DNA from: Metellina segmentata
Taxonomy: Eukaryota > Arthropoda > Arachnida > Araneae > Tetragnathidae
Direction of reading: 5' to 3'
Assembly (NCBI GenBank): GCA_947359465.1
Contig: OX375872.1
Location: forward strand, 128,127,337 to 128,191,336
Length of the DNA: 64,000 nucleotides
Part shown: piece after piece, positions 45,721-56,400 of the stretch
Position numbering within the stretch: the stretch's first letter is position 1
How the letters are laid out: every line of letters starts with the position of its first letter
Made by a program: the position numbers and the translations under genes
Notes under the pieces: generated by a model
Told to the model about the DNA's origin: nothing
Database searches by the model: none
Seen by the model: only the letters and a program-made list of their open reading frames with translations

Positions 45721-45897
45721 TACATTATTTTTAAAACATTTGTAAGTATGGAATTTTGTCGTAAAAAGTAATCTTAAAAGTAATTGTAATGTGCTACTAT
45801 TGAAACGTAGTATTTTTACAGGTAATTCGTTATTTTTTACAAAAGGTAATTGTAACAAGTTTATTTAACCAAGTAATGGCCCAACCCCGGTTATGAG

Positions 45898-46410
45898 AGT
45901 GTAAAATTTGCCATTGAGTGAGATTTTTGGCTGAATTAGAAACATTGTCCACAAACTTATCATTGGCTATTATCATGAAACTGCTTGGCTGCCATTGGAG
46001 TCAAAACATCATTAAAATAGTCAAAAAACTGTAGTTTGATCTAAATATTAAAATAAACATTTAATATAGTTGCATTAGAAAAAAATATTTTTTTCAAAAG
46101 ATACATTATTCCACATTTTTTAATAATAATCTGTCCTAAAAATTGGAGCATTTCCTATTAAAAATATTATTTTAAGGTGAAAAACTGCATAATAAAAATA
46201 AGCTAAATTGTGGTTCTATTTTATATTGCATTTCTATCAGTGAATCTGTCATTTATGTATACTGATGAATAAATTCACCGAATGTTAGATTTGATACCAG
46301 AAAATTGAACAGCGAGGCAAAATATTGAAACTGTTTCTACCATCACTAGTTTAAAATAAGTCAATCAATTGTTAAAGATTTCTTAGCTTTAAATTTTAAA
46401 ATATTTGGTG
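45898..46410. other. No gene recognised
   Basis: AT-rich spacer between hAT-4 and the Merlin-type element. Confidence 0.5.
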
Positions 46411-46415
46411 GAGTG

Positions 46416-48430
46416 GTAGCATCCGATACGTTAGGCCGCCAAAGCTATTGTTTAAGCCAAATCAAGATGGCGGCCGATATAAGCAATTCCAAGATGGCCG
46501 CCATATAGCAAAATCCAAACCGTGAACCTTTGCATACAGTGCATAAATAATAATAATTTAAAAAAAAATTAAAATAAAAGCAATATAAATTTTACTTGAA
46601 AATTTTCTAATATTTCAGTTTGGTTTTCTCTGAACATGAAGCAATTTTTCGTCAATTTCATCCTAATTTTGTCCCTTTAAAAAAAAAATTTCGGATAAAA
46701 AAAAACTTAAAAAAAAAAAATTGTTTTTAATAAAAAAAAAACGCGATTTTTTAAGAAACATCCGGATTTTTATCAATTTTTAATTAGAGACTTTGCAATG
46801 CATAGAATATTCAAAACAAGAAACCTTTTTTTAATAAGGTAGTTCTTTTCTGTGATCATAATAATCCGCAAAAAGGTTTTTGATCAGGAAAAAAAAAATC
46901 AAAAAATTCTTCTGCTGTTTATAGGTGTGAAAAAATATATTTTCACAATTTTTCTAGCAATTAGCATTATGTGAGCAACTTAATGGGGATATTCCTGGTT
47001 ATAGAACCATATATGGAAAAGAAAAACAAATTTTTTTTATTGTAACGACTTTACAAGAGGAAATTGTTTTTTAGAGAAGTCAAAGCGTACTGCGCATAAG
47101 GTTTCAATGCGTTTAAACCAGTATACCGGGAGAAATTTGTTTGTAGATAAGTCACAGCGTATAACACGCTATCCCCGCCTGCCGGCTACCTCTCCGCCCC
47201 TCCGGGTCCGGCGAGAACCTTACACCGTTGGCTTCCATGCGTATAAGCCACCGTATTGGGTGCCCACTTAAGCATAGTCCAGTGTTTATAATATAACCAA
47301 AAGCTAAACAAAGATAAAACTTACCCTCATTCTTCGTGATACATCTTAACGACATGCTCTAGAAATGCTAAAAATGTTCGTCGTATCTCTGTCCCTAAAT
47401 GTTGCCGCCGTCGCCAGACGTATGCAGCAAGGTAACCGTCAAACTGTCCCTTAACGGTGTTTGTTCCTTTAAGGGACCGCTTGACGGCACCCCACGTCTC
47501 CTCTATGGAGTTGCTATGGTCTCCTGTAGCGGGGTCCTTGCAATTCTGACAATGGTTAACAGTCATATGCTCGAATCGATAGCCCTTGAACTCTTTGTCC
47601 TTCACGTTATTGATACCAGCATATGACTTCCAATAGTCAGAAATTTTTGTAGTTCCTGGCAAAATCCAGCTCCGAATTACCTCAGCCAAAACTTTCTGGT
47701 TCCTATTTTTCACCACAACCATAAAACATTTATCCGTCCCTCGTTCAAGTCCTCCAAACACCCATTTACCCTCCAATTTCTTACTCCTGTAATACCTTCT
47801 TTTGCCAAACTTTTGTCCATTCTTTCTACATTTCCACTCCTACCTATCACCAGCATCCTTTCTCAATGTTAAAATCATATCATTCTCACATGACAGACAT
47901 TTCACCCTCTTCCCAATCAAGCTACATGTTTGCAAAAAAAAAAAAAAAAAAAACCATTCAGTAACACCATCCGCTGCCATATCAAATAAACTAGGGGGAA
48001 TGATCAACCAAAAGGGGAAAAAATTCTAAATTCCAATCTGCAATTTCAAAAATTAAATTTAATCCAAAATTTTTCGAAATTTCAATCAAAATTTAAATTA
48101 AGTAACAAATTTAAAAAATTGTAACACACAATCTGCTTTTCAAACTTATCCTAAAAATTTTGAAAATAAATAAAACAAGTCGATTTTATAAATCAAGAGC
48201 AAAATTCATATGCATCCAACAATTTCAAAGACTGTCTAAATTTTAAATCCGTTCTACATTAAAAATAAAAGCGAAAAAGCATATTTTCTTCCTTAACCAA
48301 TCATGAGACGCGTTTCTTATCGTCAGGAGAAAATATCTAGGGTTGCCTTAAAACTAAGAAAAGAGCAATAATGGTGAAAATGGGAAGGTTACCACATTTG
48401 GCTCGAAAGTTGTAACGTATCGGATACTAC
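46416..48430 (-). mobile_element. Merlin/ISXO2-type DNA transposon
   Basis: Inverted ends GTAGCATCCGATACGTTA (46416-46433) and, inverted, GTAGTATCCGATACGTTA (48413-48430). An 8-9-bp TSD is expected for Merlin but none is obvious, so the true ends may lie a few bases outside. The left half has a palindromic GATGGCGGCC/GGCCGCCAT region (46467-46505) and A/T homopolymer runs (46670-46745). The transposase is on the minus strand. Confidence 0.7.
47327..47940 (-). pseudogene. ISXO2-like (Merlin) transposase, internally deleted
   Basis: A zinc-ribbon remnant (RVKCLSCENDM, then WKCRKN) at 47820-47915 runs almost directly into FGKRRYYRSKKLEGKWVFGG (about 47800). The segment between ribbon and core, including the first catalytic Asp (normally IDES before FGKR), is lost. 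The rest of the ISXO2 domain follows: WVFGGLERGTDKCF, ILPGTTKISDYWKSY (second Asp), MTVNHCQNCKDPATGDHSN, SIEETWGAVKRSL (Glu) and WRRRQHLG. The open part (47327-47776) is 149 codons. It is non-functional without the first Asp. Confidence 0.88.
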
Positions 48431-48660
48431 ATACCATGCGTAATATCTTTCAACTATACAATCATAATTGTAATGAATTAAATCATTTGTTTTTAAAATA
48501 GCACCTCTTGCTCAATTTATTAAGAAAATCCCACGAAAGAAATAGTTTTTCATGTTTTCCTTACAATATTCCAAAGGCTTTCTTTTCTTGTCAAAAGAAA
48601 ATCTTAGAAACTGATATACACAGAAAAAGTTATTAACTAGCTTACTAATTCTGCTTGAAT

Positions 48661-48950
48661 AACTAATAGACAATAATTACTTCCTCAGGAACTCTCATGA
48701 ATCTTAAGGAATCTGCAACATCAATTAAATGGGAATACCATAACTGGATGGTGAACTTTGTTGGCATTGGTATTTCAGATTGCAAGAATTTGTCTTTTTT
48801 GACTGTCGTTAATAATTTTCTTGATAATGACACTAATGCTGGCTTTGCAATCCATATTTTTCAGGGAATCTTTTCTTTTTCAAAAATTGGAATGATGACA
48901 TTTCCAAGATTTACTATATAACTAACTAAAACATTTATACGCATACGAAA
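48661..48950 (-). pseudogene. Unidentified coding-like segment
   Basis: The minus-strand frame reads LGNVIIPIFEKEKIP, one stop, then KIWIAKPALVSLSRKL and PMPTKFTIQLWYSH, ending RVPEEVIIVY and a stop. Amino-acid use and length (about 90 codons with a single stop) look protein-like, but I cannot name the family. Confidence 0.35.
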
Positions 48951-49249
48951 TATAATGTAGGTTTCCATATATTGCTGATAGCAGAAATAGTAATTATACT
49001 AAATCGTTAAGTAGCTATTATGTATTAATGGTTATAGTCCTCTGCAAGAAACAGTCAGAATATATATATATTTTTTAATATGCACTAAAGTTATATTTTC
49101 TGGAATGAAATCAATTTCAAAATAAAACTCACCTGTTCAAATTCTTGCGACGAAGGCACTCTATCCAACGCGTGTTGGTTAGTGAGCTGAAGCTTTCCAA
49201 AATTCTATTTCCTCCTCAGTTTGGATTGCACATCAAAAACGATTTTTTT

Positions 49250-49740
49250 CGTCAGTGCAACTATCCTCGTCTAATGCAAGAAAGAATTTCATCTTCAACT
49301 CGCCTAAATATTTGTCTTTAAACGTGTCTATCTTCCATGATAATTGATAATCAAGCCTCTGGATAATAAACAAACAAACAATAGTTCGCGGTACGAGACG
49401 GGCGCGTTAACATGAGGACGTGGGTTGCCAACTTATGGGGGAGGGATTACCGCGGAACGACAGACAGCTTAAAAATTTTTTCATATTGCATTTCACAGCA
49501 AGTGCTCCAACTAGAATATCAACATACTGTCTTGATTTTTCAATTGTCCAAAAATCATTAGCAATTGAAAATACACTTTCAACTGCTGCTTTAGTGCCAG
49601 GGCAGCAAAATGTAAATTGGACTAGAAGTAAATTTTCATATGGTATATGTGCATTTTTGAAATTGTTGAATATTTCCACCCATCTTTTATCAACTTCGAC
49701 ATGTTCGTTTTCTCACTCGACCAATTTTCAGAATTTAAAC
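49250..49740 (-). pseudogene. hAT dimerisation-domain remnant
   Basis: The frame 49407-49679 carries CPGTKAAVESVFSIAND and FWTIEKS, followed by LAVKCNMKKF, matching the C-terminal dimerisation domain of one hAT group (PGT..VERVFS...W). Downstream on the same strand are helical bits (KYLGELKMKFFLAL, TEEEIEFWKAS at 49200-49300) and a good donor (GAACAG|GTGAGT, cut about 49134). The rest of the transposase is absent. Confidence 0.55.
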
Positions 49741-49809
49741 AAATATTCAGTTTTTAATTTTTTCAAACAGACAATTGTCGTCTATTTTAATGTCCGGTAG
49801 TTCTATGGA

Positions 49810-50920
49810 TAAAAACTGAACGCGTGGGCAATATTCAATATCTTTCCAAAGCACCTGAGACGAAGTCAGAATTCGCTTCGACAAAAGACATCGCTAGTTT
49901 ATTTTAATCAAATAATAAAGTAACACAAACAAAAATCGCAACTGTTGCATTTTTAGAAATATTATTTTCTGTCCCTGATTGTAGTTACAACAAAGTTACT
50001 TCCTACATAAAATTAAATAAGCGGTTTTTTCATCATTAAGGAGGATGGTTTATCACCTTATAATAAATACATTCAAAATATAAGGCCACCTTTCAGACAA
50101 GGCAATTGTGTTTCTATAAAACTATATTGGGTGTCAGGAAGCTGTCGCTAACTGGAGTGGTTGGCGAGTGACAAGCACGACAGCCCAGTGAAGGGTTGCC
50201 AAGATCACAGGGAGAGTCTCGGAAAAGACGAGCGTGGAGAGACCGATTGGTTTTTCTTCCATATTAAATACATCTACGCTACCGTCGTTACTTAACAGAT
50301 GTTTCCTGGTTATATTTTTTCCATGTTATGTATCGTGTCCCTTTTCATGTAATAAATTATCTTGGGACTAAAGACTGCTGGCTTGACTTTTTTTGATTTT
50401 GGAAGCAACAGAAAGAACCCATCCAACATTGGGAATTTAAAGAGTAATTTGAATTGCATGTTTGTGAAGTTGTTCTTTCATAAGACAGTGATGTGTTGTC
50501 AGTGGTTTTTTTAAAGAACGGTTAAGAGAAAACAAAGAAAGATTGGTGGCAATGAAATAATTTTGTTAAAAAAAAATCTGTTTGCACATATTAATGGCAA
50601 TCATTTCATTTTTCTATAATTAGAATACAATACAGATTGAAAAATATCACAATATTTTTGTTTTATGGAAATAAACGAAGCAGCATCCAACATGGTAGCA
50701 TTTTCAAACTTCTATGTATCCAAAACTGAATTTTCCATCTTCCTATTGACCAAACATAAGACTTCAGCTTTGATTCATTAGTTAGATTATTGCCATCTCC
50801 CATTTACACGATTCAACCAAAGCAAAAACCATTTAAGCAAGAAAAAAATATTTTTCATGCAAACATCTCCATGCCACAAGGCTTTATTTTGCTTCTAGAT
50901 TAGTTCAGCCAACTAATACC
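49810..50920. other. No gene recognised
   Basis: A mostly AT-rich spacer. 50110-50250 is less AT-rich (GTGTCAGGAAGCTGTCGC..) and may be part of an unrecognised LTR or promoter. Confidence 0.45.
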
Positions 50921-50926
50921 TCTCAT

Positions 50927-53250
50927 TTAGATGATTAGACCAAAGCAGAAACCTAAAGTTGTTGACCTATCCTCCTGTGATGTTGTAGTACCTTCTACCA
51001 AAATCATCTTGCGATGCTGCAGTAATTTCTGCCTAGGCTCCAAATCCTTCTGTGATAGTGCCTTAACTTCTGCCAAAGTTTTCAAATTTACCCCTTCAGA
51101 ATTACTTCGGCACACCAAATGTATATGCTTCCACATATTTGCCCTTATCATAGAACCATTACAAGTACAAATTAATTTGTGCAAATAAGCATTGCAATCT
51201 TCACATACCAAACTAAAATTGTACTGAGTATCATTTACTTTAATTATATACATATCATCTTCCGTATTAAAAGGTACAATCCAACTGTACTGGTACTGTA
51301 TGACTGAATTTAGTGCAAGAGAAAGACTAGCGTTGTGCCGAGTTCTTAATTCTATGACCTTCTTAGTAACGTTACCCTTGAAATTTATAACAAGCCTATC
51401 AAATTTCTTGACTTCAATGAAGTTCACTAAGGCTTTATCCAGCCTTTTATTATGTTTTAAAAAAAATCTAAATACATGTTCATACTTCAGAGTTCTATGC
51501 ATCCTTTCAATATGCATGTTCGTATTGATACAGCTATGTCCCCTGAAGCAATAGGCCCAGTTCTTAACATTACTTGTAGTAACGGTATTACGGTAGCTCA
51601 GCCAGTAGAGCGTCGGGCTCGCATCAGGAGGGTTGTGGGTTCTATCCTCGGCGGAGCCTACAAATCTGATGATTGCGAGATCGGCGCTTCGACCTGGCTA
51701 AAGACCGTCGTGTTCACTAATGGTGACTGGGGCACGTTAAATAGGTCGTGGTCACAATGTTCCCCATGTTCCCATACCAAATCAATACCTCTGGGGGTAC
51801 CTGATCAGGGGGTTATCGGCCTCTGATTGGGATCTAAATTACGATGTGTGTGAGTGAATGGATGTATGAAAGGGACCTTCCTGTAAAACGGATGTGTCAT
51901 GTATGTCGAGCAAAGTCGGACTTCCTCCCAATGGGGCTCAATAACATGGAAGGCGCACCCCCCTCGCCTCTTGCCGTCTTCGACGGGCCTGGCACTCCTC
52001 TGGTCTGCCAGTGTAGGCATAAGAAACAACAACAACTTGAATAATTCTTCTCATAACAGTGTCCAAATTTACCTAAGTCATCATAATTTTTAAAATATGA
52101 TAGTGCTTTCGGAAATAGGGACAAGAAAATTTCTTTATTTTTCTCCTCCAGAAGAGTCCTCAATACCTTGTAAACAGCAGATTTCTTCTCTGAAGATTTT
52201 ATTTTCTTCAAATTATTCCTCCATGCCTTGTCGACATGCCAGGTGTAATATAACCGCATTTCAGGTGGAGAAAAGACTGTTCCAAGCTCTATAAAAGTTT
52301 TCTGCAATGTCAGATAAAAAAAGTCTTTAGACTTTAAATCCCCACATCATTTCTTAATGACAGACAGAAAACAAGCAATTGTCTCATAATCTGTACGATT
52401 ACTAACACAAAATGCACCAGTATATCCCTGCCTCATTTCATCTAGCACTAGGAGGGTTATCAACTCAAAGTGGTAAGCATTTGTACCATGGGTACCGTCT
52501 ATACAAACAATATCATGCCCACATTCTTTTATCATCTCCTCATGTGACTTTTCCATTATAACTAGCAAAAAGTCTTCTGCTAGAAGCATAGGAAATTCTG
52601 AATCAATTAGACCTTGAGTTTATAACTGATAAAAATGTCCTGTCTTTACTTCATCTCTTTAACCCATGCTTCTACACTCAGAGCATCATTAGAGAGTCTT
52701 ATGATGTCTGAATCCAGCCTGTAACTTGCTTTAAATGTTGAACAAGTGCTTTTTGATAAGCAAATGGAATCTGCTTACTGAACTTGATGGAGCAGATCGA
52801 ACCTCCTTAAGGTTTTCTGAGAAGGGTATCGTTTGAGCAATTTTAGCTGCTAAATAATCTCTTTCTGCATCAGTTTTATATGGTCCAAGTCAATTTTATG
52901 AACAAAATGGGTTTTAGCGTAACTCAAATTGCATTTGCCTTCATTGCTAACAGTAAGTTTCATGTGAGCGGGGCAATAAGCATTCAATTTTGAACTTCCT
53001 TGAGATTTCAAGTGACGTACACCTACAGCTCTATTTTGAAAGTGTCCAGATTGATTGCAGTGAAAATATGATATGAACTCTTCTTACAAATTTTTACTTT
53101 CAGAAAAGTGCTTGACAAACAAAGCTTTTGAATTATCCTCTTCTTTTACTTTCCAGAGTAACAATTCTTCAATACATGCAAATTCAATTGATTCTTCATC
53201 AATACTAACATTATGGCTTACAAATGATGCAGAGATTTTTCACAGTTTCA
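50927..53250 (-). pseudogene. MULE transposase with SWIM finger, split by SINE
   Basis: Order on the minus strand: an N-terminal region in several frames (EESIEFACIEELLLWKVKEE near 53180, LKSQGSSKLNAYCPAHMKL near 52990), then 52347-52589 with EDFLLVIM and the first catalytic Asp (IVCIDGTHGTNAYHFELITL), then 52045-52307 with YYTWHVDKAWRNNL and ALSYFKNYD. After the SINE comes HIERMHRTLKY (Glu region), and finally the SWIM-type finger (LICTCNGSM..MWKHIHLVC, about 51110-51190). The expected second Asp (TDD-type) is not visible in LQKTFIELG. Several frameshifts exist. Overall domain order is that of arthropod MULE/FAR1-like transposases. Confidence 0.85.
51583..52045 (+). mobile_element. tRNA-derived SINE inserted in MULE
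   Basis: The head resembles tRNA-Ala: GTAGCTCAGCCAGTAGAGCG (A box, 51594-51613) and GTGGGTTCTATCC (B box, about 51633-51645). A tRNA-unrelated body of about 380 bp follows, then the tail AGAAACAACAACAACTT. It breaks the MULE frame between KFGHCYEKNYS and VKNWAYCFRG. A TSD was not clear by eye. Confidence 0.75.
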
Positions 53251-53340
53251 CAAGCATGAGAACATCACACCTTCCTTATGCTTTATGGCTGATGGGAGTG
53301 TGTTATGTTATGAATTTTTCTCGATATTCCCTGCAAAAAT

Positions 53341-53930
53341 GAATTATATCAATTGGGTATTTCATGGAATATAATTATTTTTGGGTATATAAAGATAATT
53401 TTGGACATGAGGGTAGTTTGAGACCAAGCTGTTTTGTTTCTATATCTAATTTATCAAAAAGTAAGCGAATTAACCCTAGCAAATCTCCCTTGACAAAGCT
53501 TCGGGTCCTTATCCTTTCAAACCACGAACTACTTCGTCAGCTGGGTCTGAAATGTTGCGGAGAATTCTCATTTATTTGTTGTATTTTAGGCAATTGCAAA
53601 AACGTAATTATTAGTGAAGTGACTCTTTGCCGTTTGTTGTCATAACGGGCAACTAGTTTGCTCCAAGGCTGTTAGCAACTTGGTTCTGCTAAGGGAATGT
53701 GTTTTATCAAAGCTGCCGGAGATCCGAACAGCAGACCTTTCAAGTATTGAAATTTCTGTATTGGATTTAAGCTTTCATTACTGTGCACCCCCAGCAAATA
53801 AATCAGCATCTTTCCTTCATAAAAATATCCATTTTGAAGGTGAATGCAGGTTTTTTGAAGGCAGTTAGATAAGTGCAGATTTTTACGCTAAAATGCAGAG
53901 GTTTTGAAGGAATAATAGTTTTGTTCATTA
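53341..53930. other. No gene recognised
   Basis: Two plus-strand frames (53364-53645 and 53680-53868) are open, but I recognise no motif. 53690-53760 (GKLPEIRTADLS-like) is the most protein-like. Confidence 0.4.
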
Positions 53931-53949
53931 GTACTGCAGTTTTTCTAAA

Positions 53950-54156
53950 TTTTTTTTTTAAATTACGGCGGGCACTCGATTGTTAATTATAGGCCACTGC
54001 AGGGCCGGGAAGCGATGGTCATTTGTGAAGGGGCACCCAATGGGCGACAATCACTAACTAAGGACAGCATAATTACATCCATGCCCTGACCCCGGATTCG
54101 AACCAGGAACCGTCCGATCCAGAGGCCAACACCTTAACCACTAGACCGGTTGGTCG
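53950..54156 (-). mobile_element. tRNA-derived SINE with 14-bp TSD
   Basis: Minus strand: A box GGTCTAGTGGTTAAGG (about 54133-54148), B box GGTTCGAATCC (about 54090-54100), a short body, then an A-rich tail (53950-53962). GCAGTTTTTCTAAA (53936-53949) recurs as GCAGTTTTTCTGAA (54157-54170), a TSD with one mismatch, as left by LINE machinery. Confidence 0.8.
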
Positions 54157-54170
54157 GCAGTTTTTCTGAA

Positions 54171-54820
54171 ATTAAATTTTTAACATTTCCAACTTCATTT
54201 TTCCTTTATAATAACTGCAGTTTTGTTTTCATAAAAAAATGCAGTTTTTATGAAAACAATTATCAACTAATATGTTTAATTAAAATTAATACATATATCT
54301 AAAATAATTTCTTTAAAAAAAATCAAAATTTCCATAGTAAGAAAACAGCAATTATTGCTGTTTATTTCATTTTTTAGGCCCACCAAAAAATGTATCCTTG
54401 GAATTAGATACTGTTTGCCAACCTACGATTAAAATTTTTATTTCAACGCATATATTGTATTTCTCTAATGTACCAAATATCTGAATTTAGTCTGTTATAT
54501 TAACTCCCAACAAAATTAATCATTTGCAGAAATCTCGGAACTATAAAACTAATCTGTAATGAATTTGTTGGTATGAGATGTCAACATTTTCAGAATATTT
54601 TCAGTGCCAAATTCAAATGTGAAGACAGGAAATTCCTATAACATACCAATAATGTGTGAAAGGTTTTTATATTATGCAATATAACACCTAGTTGCTTATT
54701 TTGTAAAAGTAATAAATCCCTCCAAACAAAATTTAAACCATTCTCAATGCATTCCTAGTGAAAAAAAGCAAAAGTCCAAACCAGAGAAAAAGCAAACACT
54801 ACATTAATTCACCACTCTTG
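54171..54820. other. No gene recognised
   Basis: AT-rich spacer between two SINEs, no coding signal. Confidence 0.5.
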
Positions 54821-54825
54821 GATAT

Positions 54826-55035
54826 GTCTCTCACGGCCAAATGGATAGCACACTGAACTCCAGATCCCTTGGGTTCGAGTCTCATCATCTGACCGTGATT
54901 CAAAATTACGAGGTGTTGTCCAAAAACACCTTCGATTTTAGCTGTCTCCGGATCATTCCCTAAAAGAGATTGATCCAGGACCGTCGTCAATAGCTTGTTG
55001 TTCTGAACGACGTTAATTAAGAATTATCACGAAAT
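54826..55035 (+). mobile_element. tRNA-derived SINE, second family
   Basis: A-box-like CGGCCAAATGGATAGC (54834-54849) and B-box-like GGGTTCGAGTCTC (54871-54883). The body carries GAGATTGATCCAGGACCGTCGTC and CGACGTTAATTAAG, and the tail is A/T-rich. The body recurs in part at 55985-56070. Confidence 0.7.
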
Positions 55036-55239
55036 TCTTTTTTTTTTAAATAAAAATAATGTGTTTGCTCATTCTACAACAAGATGGCGCCACCAGTCAT
55101 TCATCATCATGGCAACAAGTCAAAAATCCTGCAGAAATATCGTCCGAAATTTTTTCAGGAAATCTGCGTTTTTTTTTTTATGAAGTCTTTTTGCTGTTTT
55201 TTTTCCTCGGACCGTAGCACAAAATAAATCTTTGTATAA

Positions 55240-55900
55240 AATCCAATCGTTATAATTTCCAATGAAAGCTTAGAAAGTTAAGCGAGGTCTGACTCGATTG
55301 CTGTTTAGTAGCAGAATTTTGTTGTTCCGAAACGTTTATCGACGTATTTTGAACTTGCGAATCGCCGAGTCGATTTGAAGCAATGCTTCGGTATAATCCA
55401 AAATTTTAGATATCAAGTCGAAGTAGGGGATTCTTCGAGAGCTTCAATTTCCGAACGGTCTTCGGAAAGTTGAGTCGTAATTATTGAAATCCCACGCCAG
55501 TTTCCAAATTATCGCTTAGATAATTGCGCTTAGAAAATTAAAAATATTTTGTTCATTTGTAGTAAATTGATCCTTACAATCGAGAAAGTTTTTGATGAAA
55601 GTCTTAGCTCTGACGCGTTGTTTCAGTAAAGTTGCTTCTTCAGTCATTTTAGAAAGAAATCTTTATACAGCACCTGGTAAAATCACCAATGTCGTCGGTG
55701 CCTCCAAATTATGTTGACGCTGTTGTCAGCTATCCGCTGTGGGAAATAAATTGGGTGAAAAGAAAAACAATCCATGAAGATACCAAGGCATGTTTATTTC
55801 AGCTTGTTTTTGCTGCAACTGAATCTGAGAATTTCAAGCGTAGCTTACATTAAACTTAATTTATATAAAGCTCTCTCTGGGTCACAATAAATAAAACATG
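55240..55900 (-). mobile_element. BEL/Pao-like LTR end and Gag start
   Basis: The minus strand from about 55900 reads an LTR-like stretch with an AATAAA-type signal (GCTGAAATAAACATG, about 55795), ending near GCGTCAACA. Then comes a primer-site-like TTTGGAGGCACCGACG and an ATG at 55647 opening MTEEATLLKQRVRAKTFIK, which resembles the first residues of BEL/Pao Gag. The frame stops after about 43 codons and further frames are broken. Identification is tentative. Confidence 0.4.
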
Positions 55901-55984
55901 CTAATTATATATCCGAGAAGATCGAACAACGATGAACATTAAAGGCGAACATAGGAAGCAGATTAACGGATACAAGTTTAAAAC

Positions 55985-56072
55985 TCCTAAATGCACAATC
56001 GGATCTTTCCCACAGGGGATTGATCCTCGACCGTTGTGTTGCTCTAGTGTACGACGTTTATTAAAATTACCT
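55985..56072 (+). repeat. Partial copy of the 54826 SINE body
   Basis: Shares ATCGGATC, GGGATTGATCCTCGACCGT and CGACGTTTATTAA with 54945-55025. The tRNA-like head is absent, as in a 5'-truncated SINE or a LINE sharing its 3' tail. Confidence 0.55.
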
Positions 56073-56079
56073 TACCTAA

Positions 56080-56400
56080 AGTGTACGAAGTACACTCCAA
56101 ATTTGACTAAATTGGCAGAGAATTTTTCCCTTTATTTTCATTATTTATTGCATAACTTATTACTGTTTAATTTTGTTTTGATTTACGTTGTTTGTTGGAA
56201 TCAGTGAAGTTTGGCTTACGTTTTTGATTTTTCTTTAGTTTTAAGATTTTTTGAAAGTATGGCGATATTTAGTTTTTATCATTTGTGCCATTTTTTGCTT
56301 ATTACTGTTTAATTTCGTTTTGTCGGAATCAGTATGGTTGGCTTTTTAAAAGCATAACTTTGTCACGAGCAACGCCGTGCGGGTACTACTTGTATTGAAA
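56080..56400 (+). mobile_element. Possible Helitron 3' end
   Basis: The sequence ends CACGAGCAACGCCGTGCGGG then TACTACTTGT (56364-56393). This resembles the common arthropod Helitron terminus, a small hairpin from CCCGGGCAACGCCGGG-type sequence followed about 10 bases later by CTAG. Here the stem is only CACG/CGTG and the end is CTTG. The body has a repeated ATTACTGTTTAATTTYGTTTTG about 145 bases apart (56160 and 56305). No coding. Confidence 0.35.

Larger units (their letters stand above)
43401..45889 (+). mobile_element. hAT element 4 with LINE inserted
   Basis: The left end CAGGGTTGGGCGGTAACGCG and right end ..GGCCCAACCCCG are inverted copies. The flanks GACATGAG (43393-43400) and GTTATGAG (45890-45897) are an 8-bp TSD with two changes. 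GTAATTCGTTA-type subterminal repeats occur on both sides (43490-43510 and 45822-45832). Transposase remnants on the plus strand flank a minus-strand LINE. Confidence 0.82.
50927..53340 (-). mobile_element. MULE (Mutator-like) element remnant
   Basis: The minus strand carries most of a MULE transposase from about 53250 down to 50927, interrupted by a plus-strand SINE (about 51583-52045). No terminal inverted repeats were found by eye, so the outer limits are those of the coding region. Confidence 0.8.

Noticed and set aside
46670..46745. Regulatory A/T tracts
   Set aside because: Simple homopolymer runs within the Merlin-type element; nothing beyond low complexity.
51590..51660. Functional tRNA-Ala gene
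   Set aside because: It continues into a long SINE body with an AAC-rich tail and interrupts a MULE frame, so it is a SINE head.
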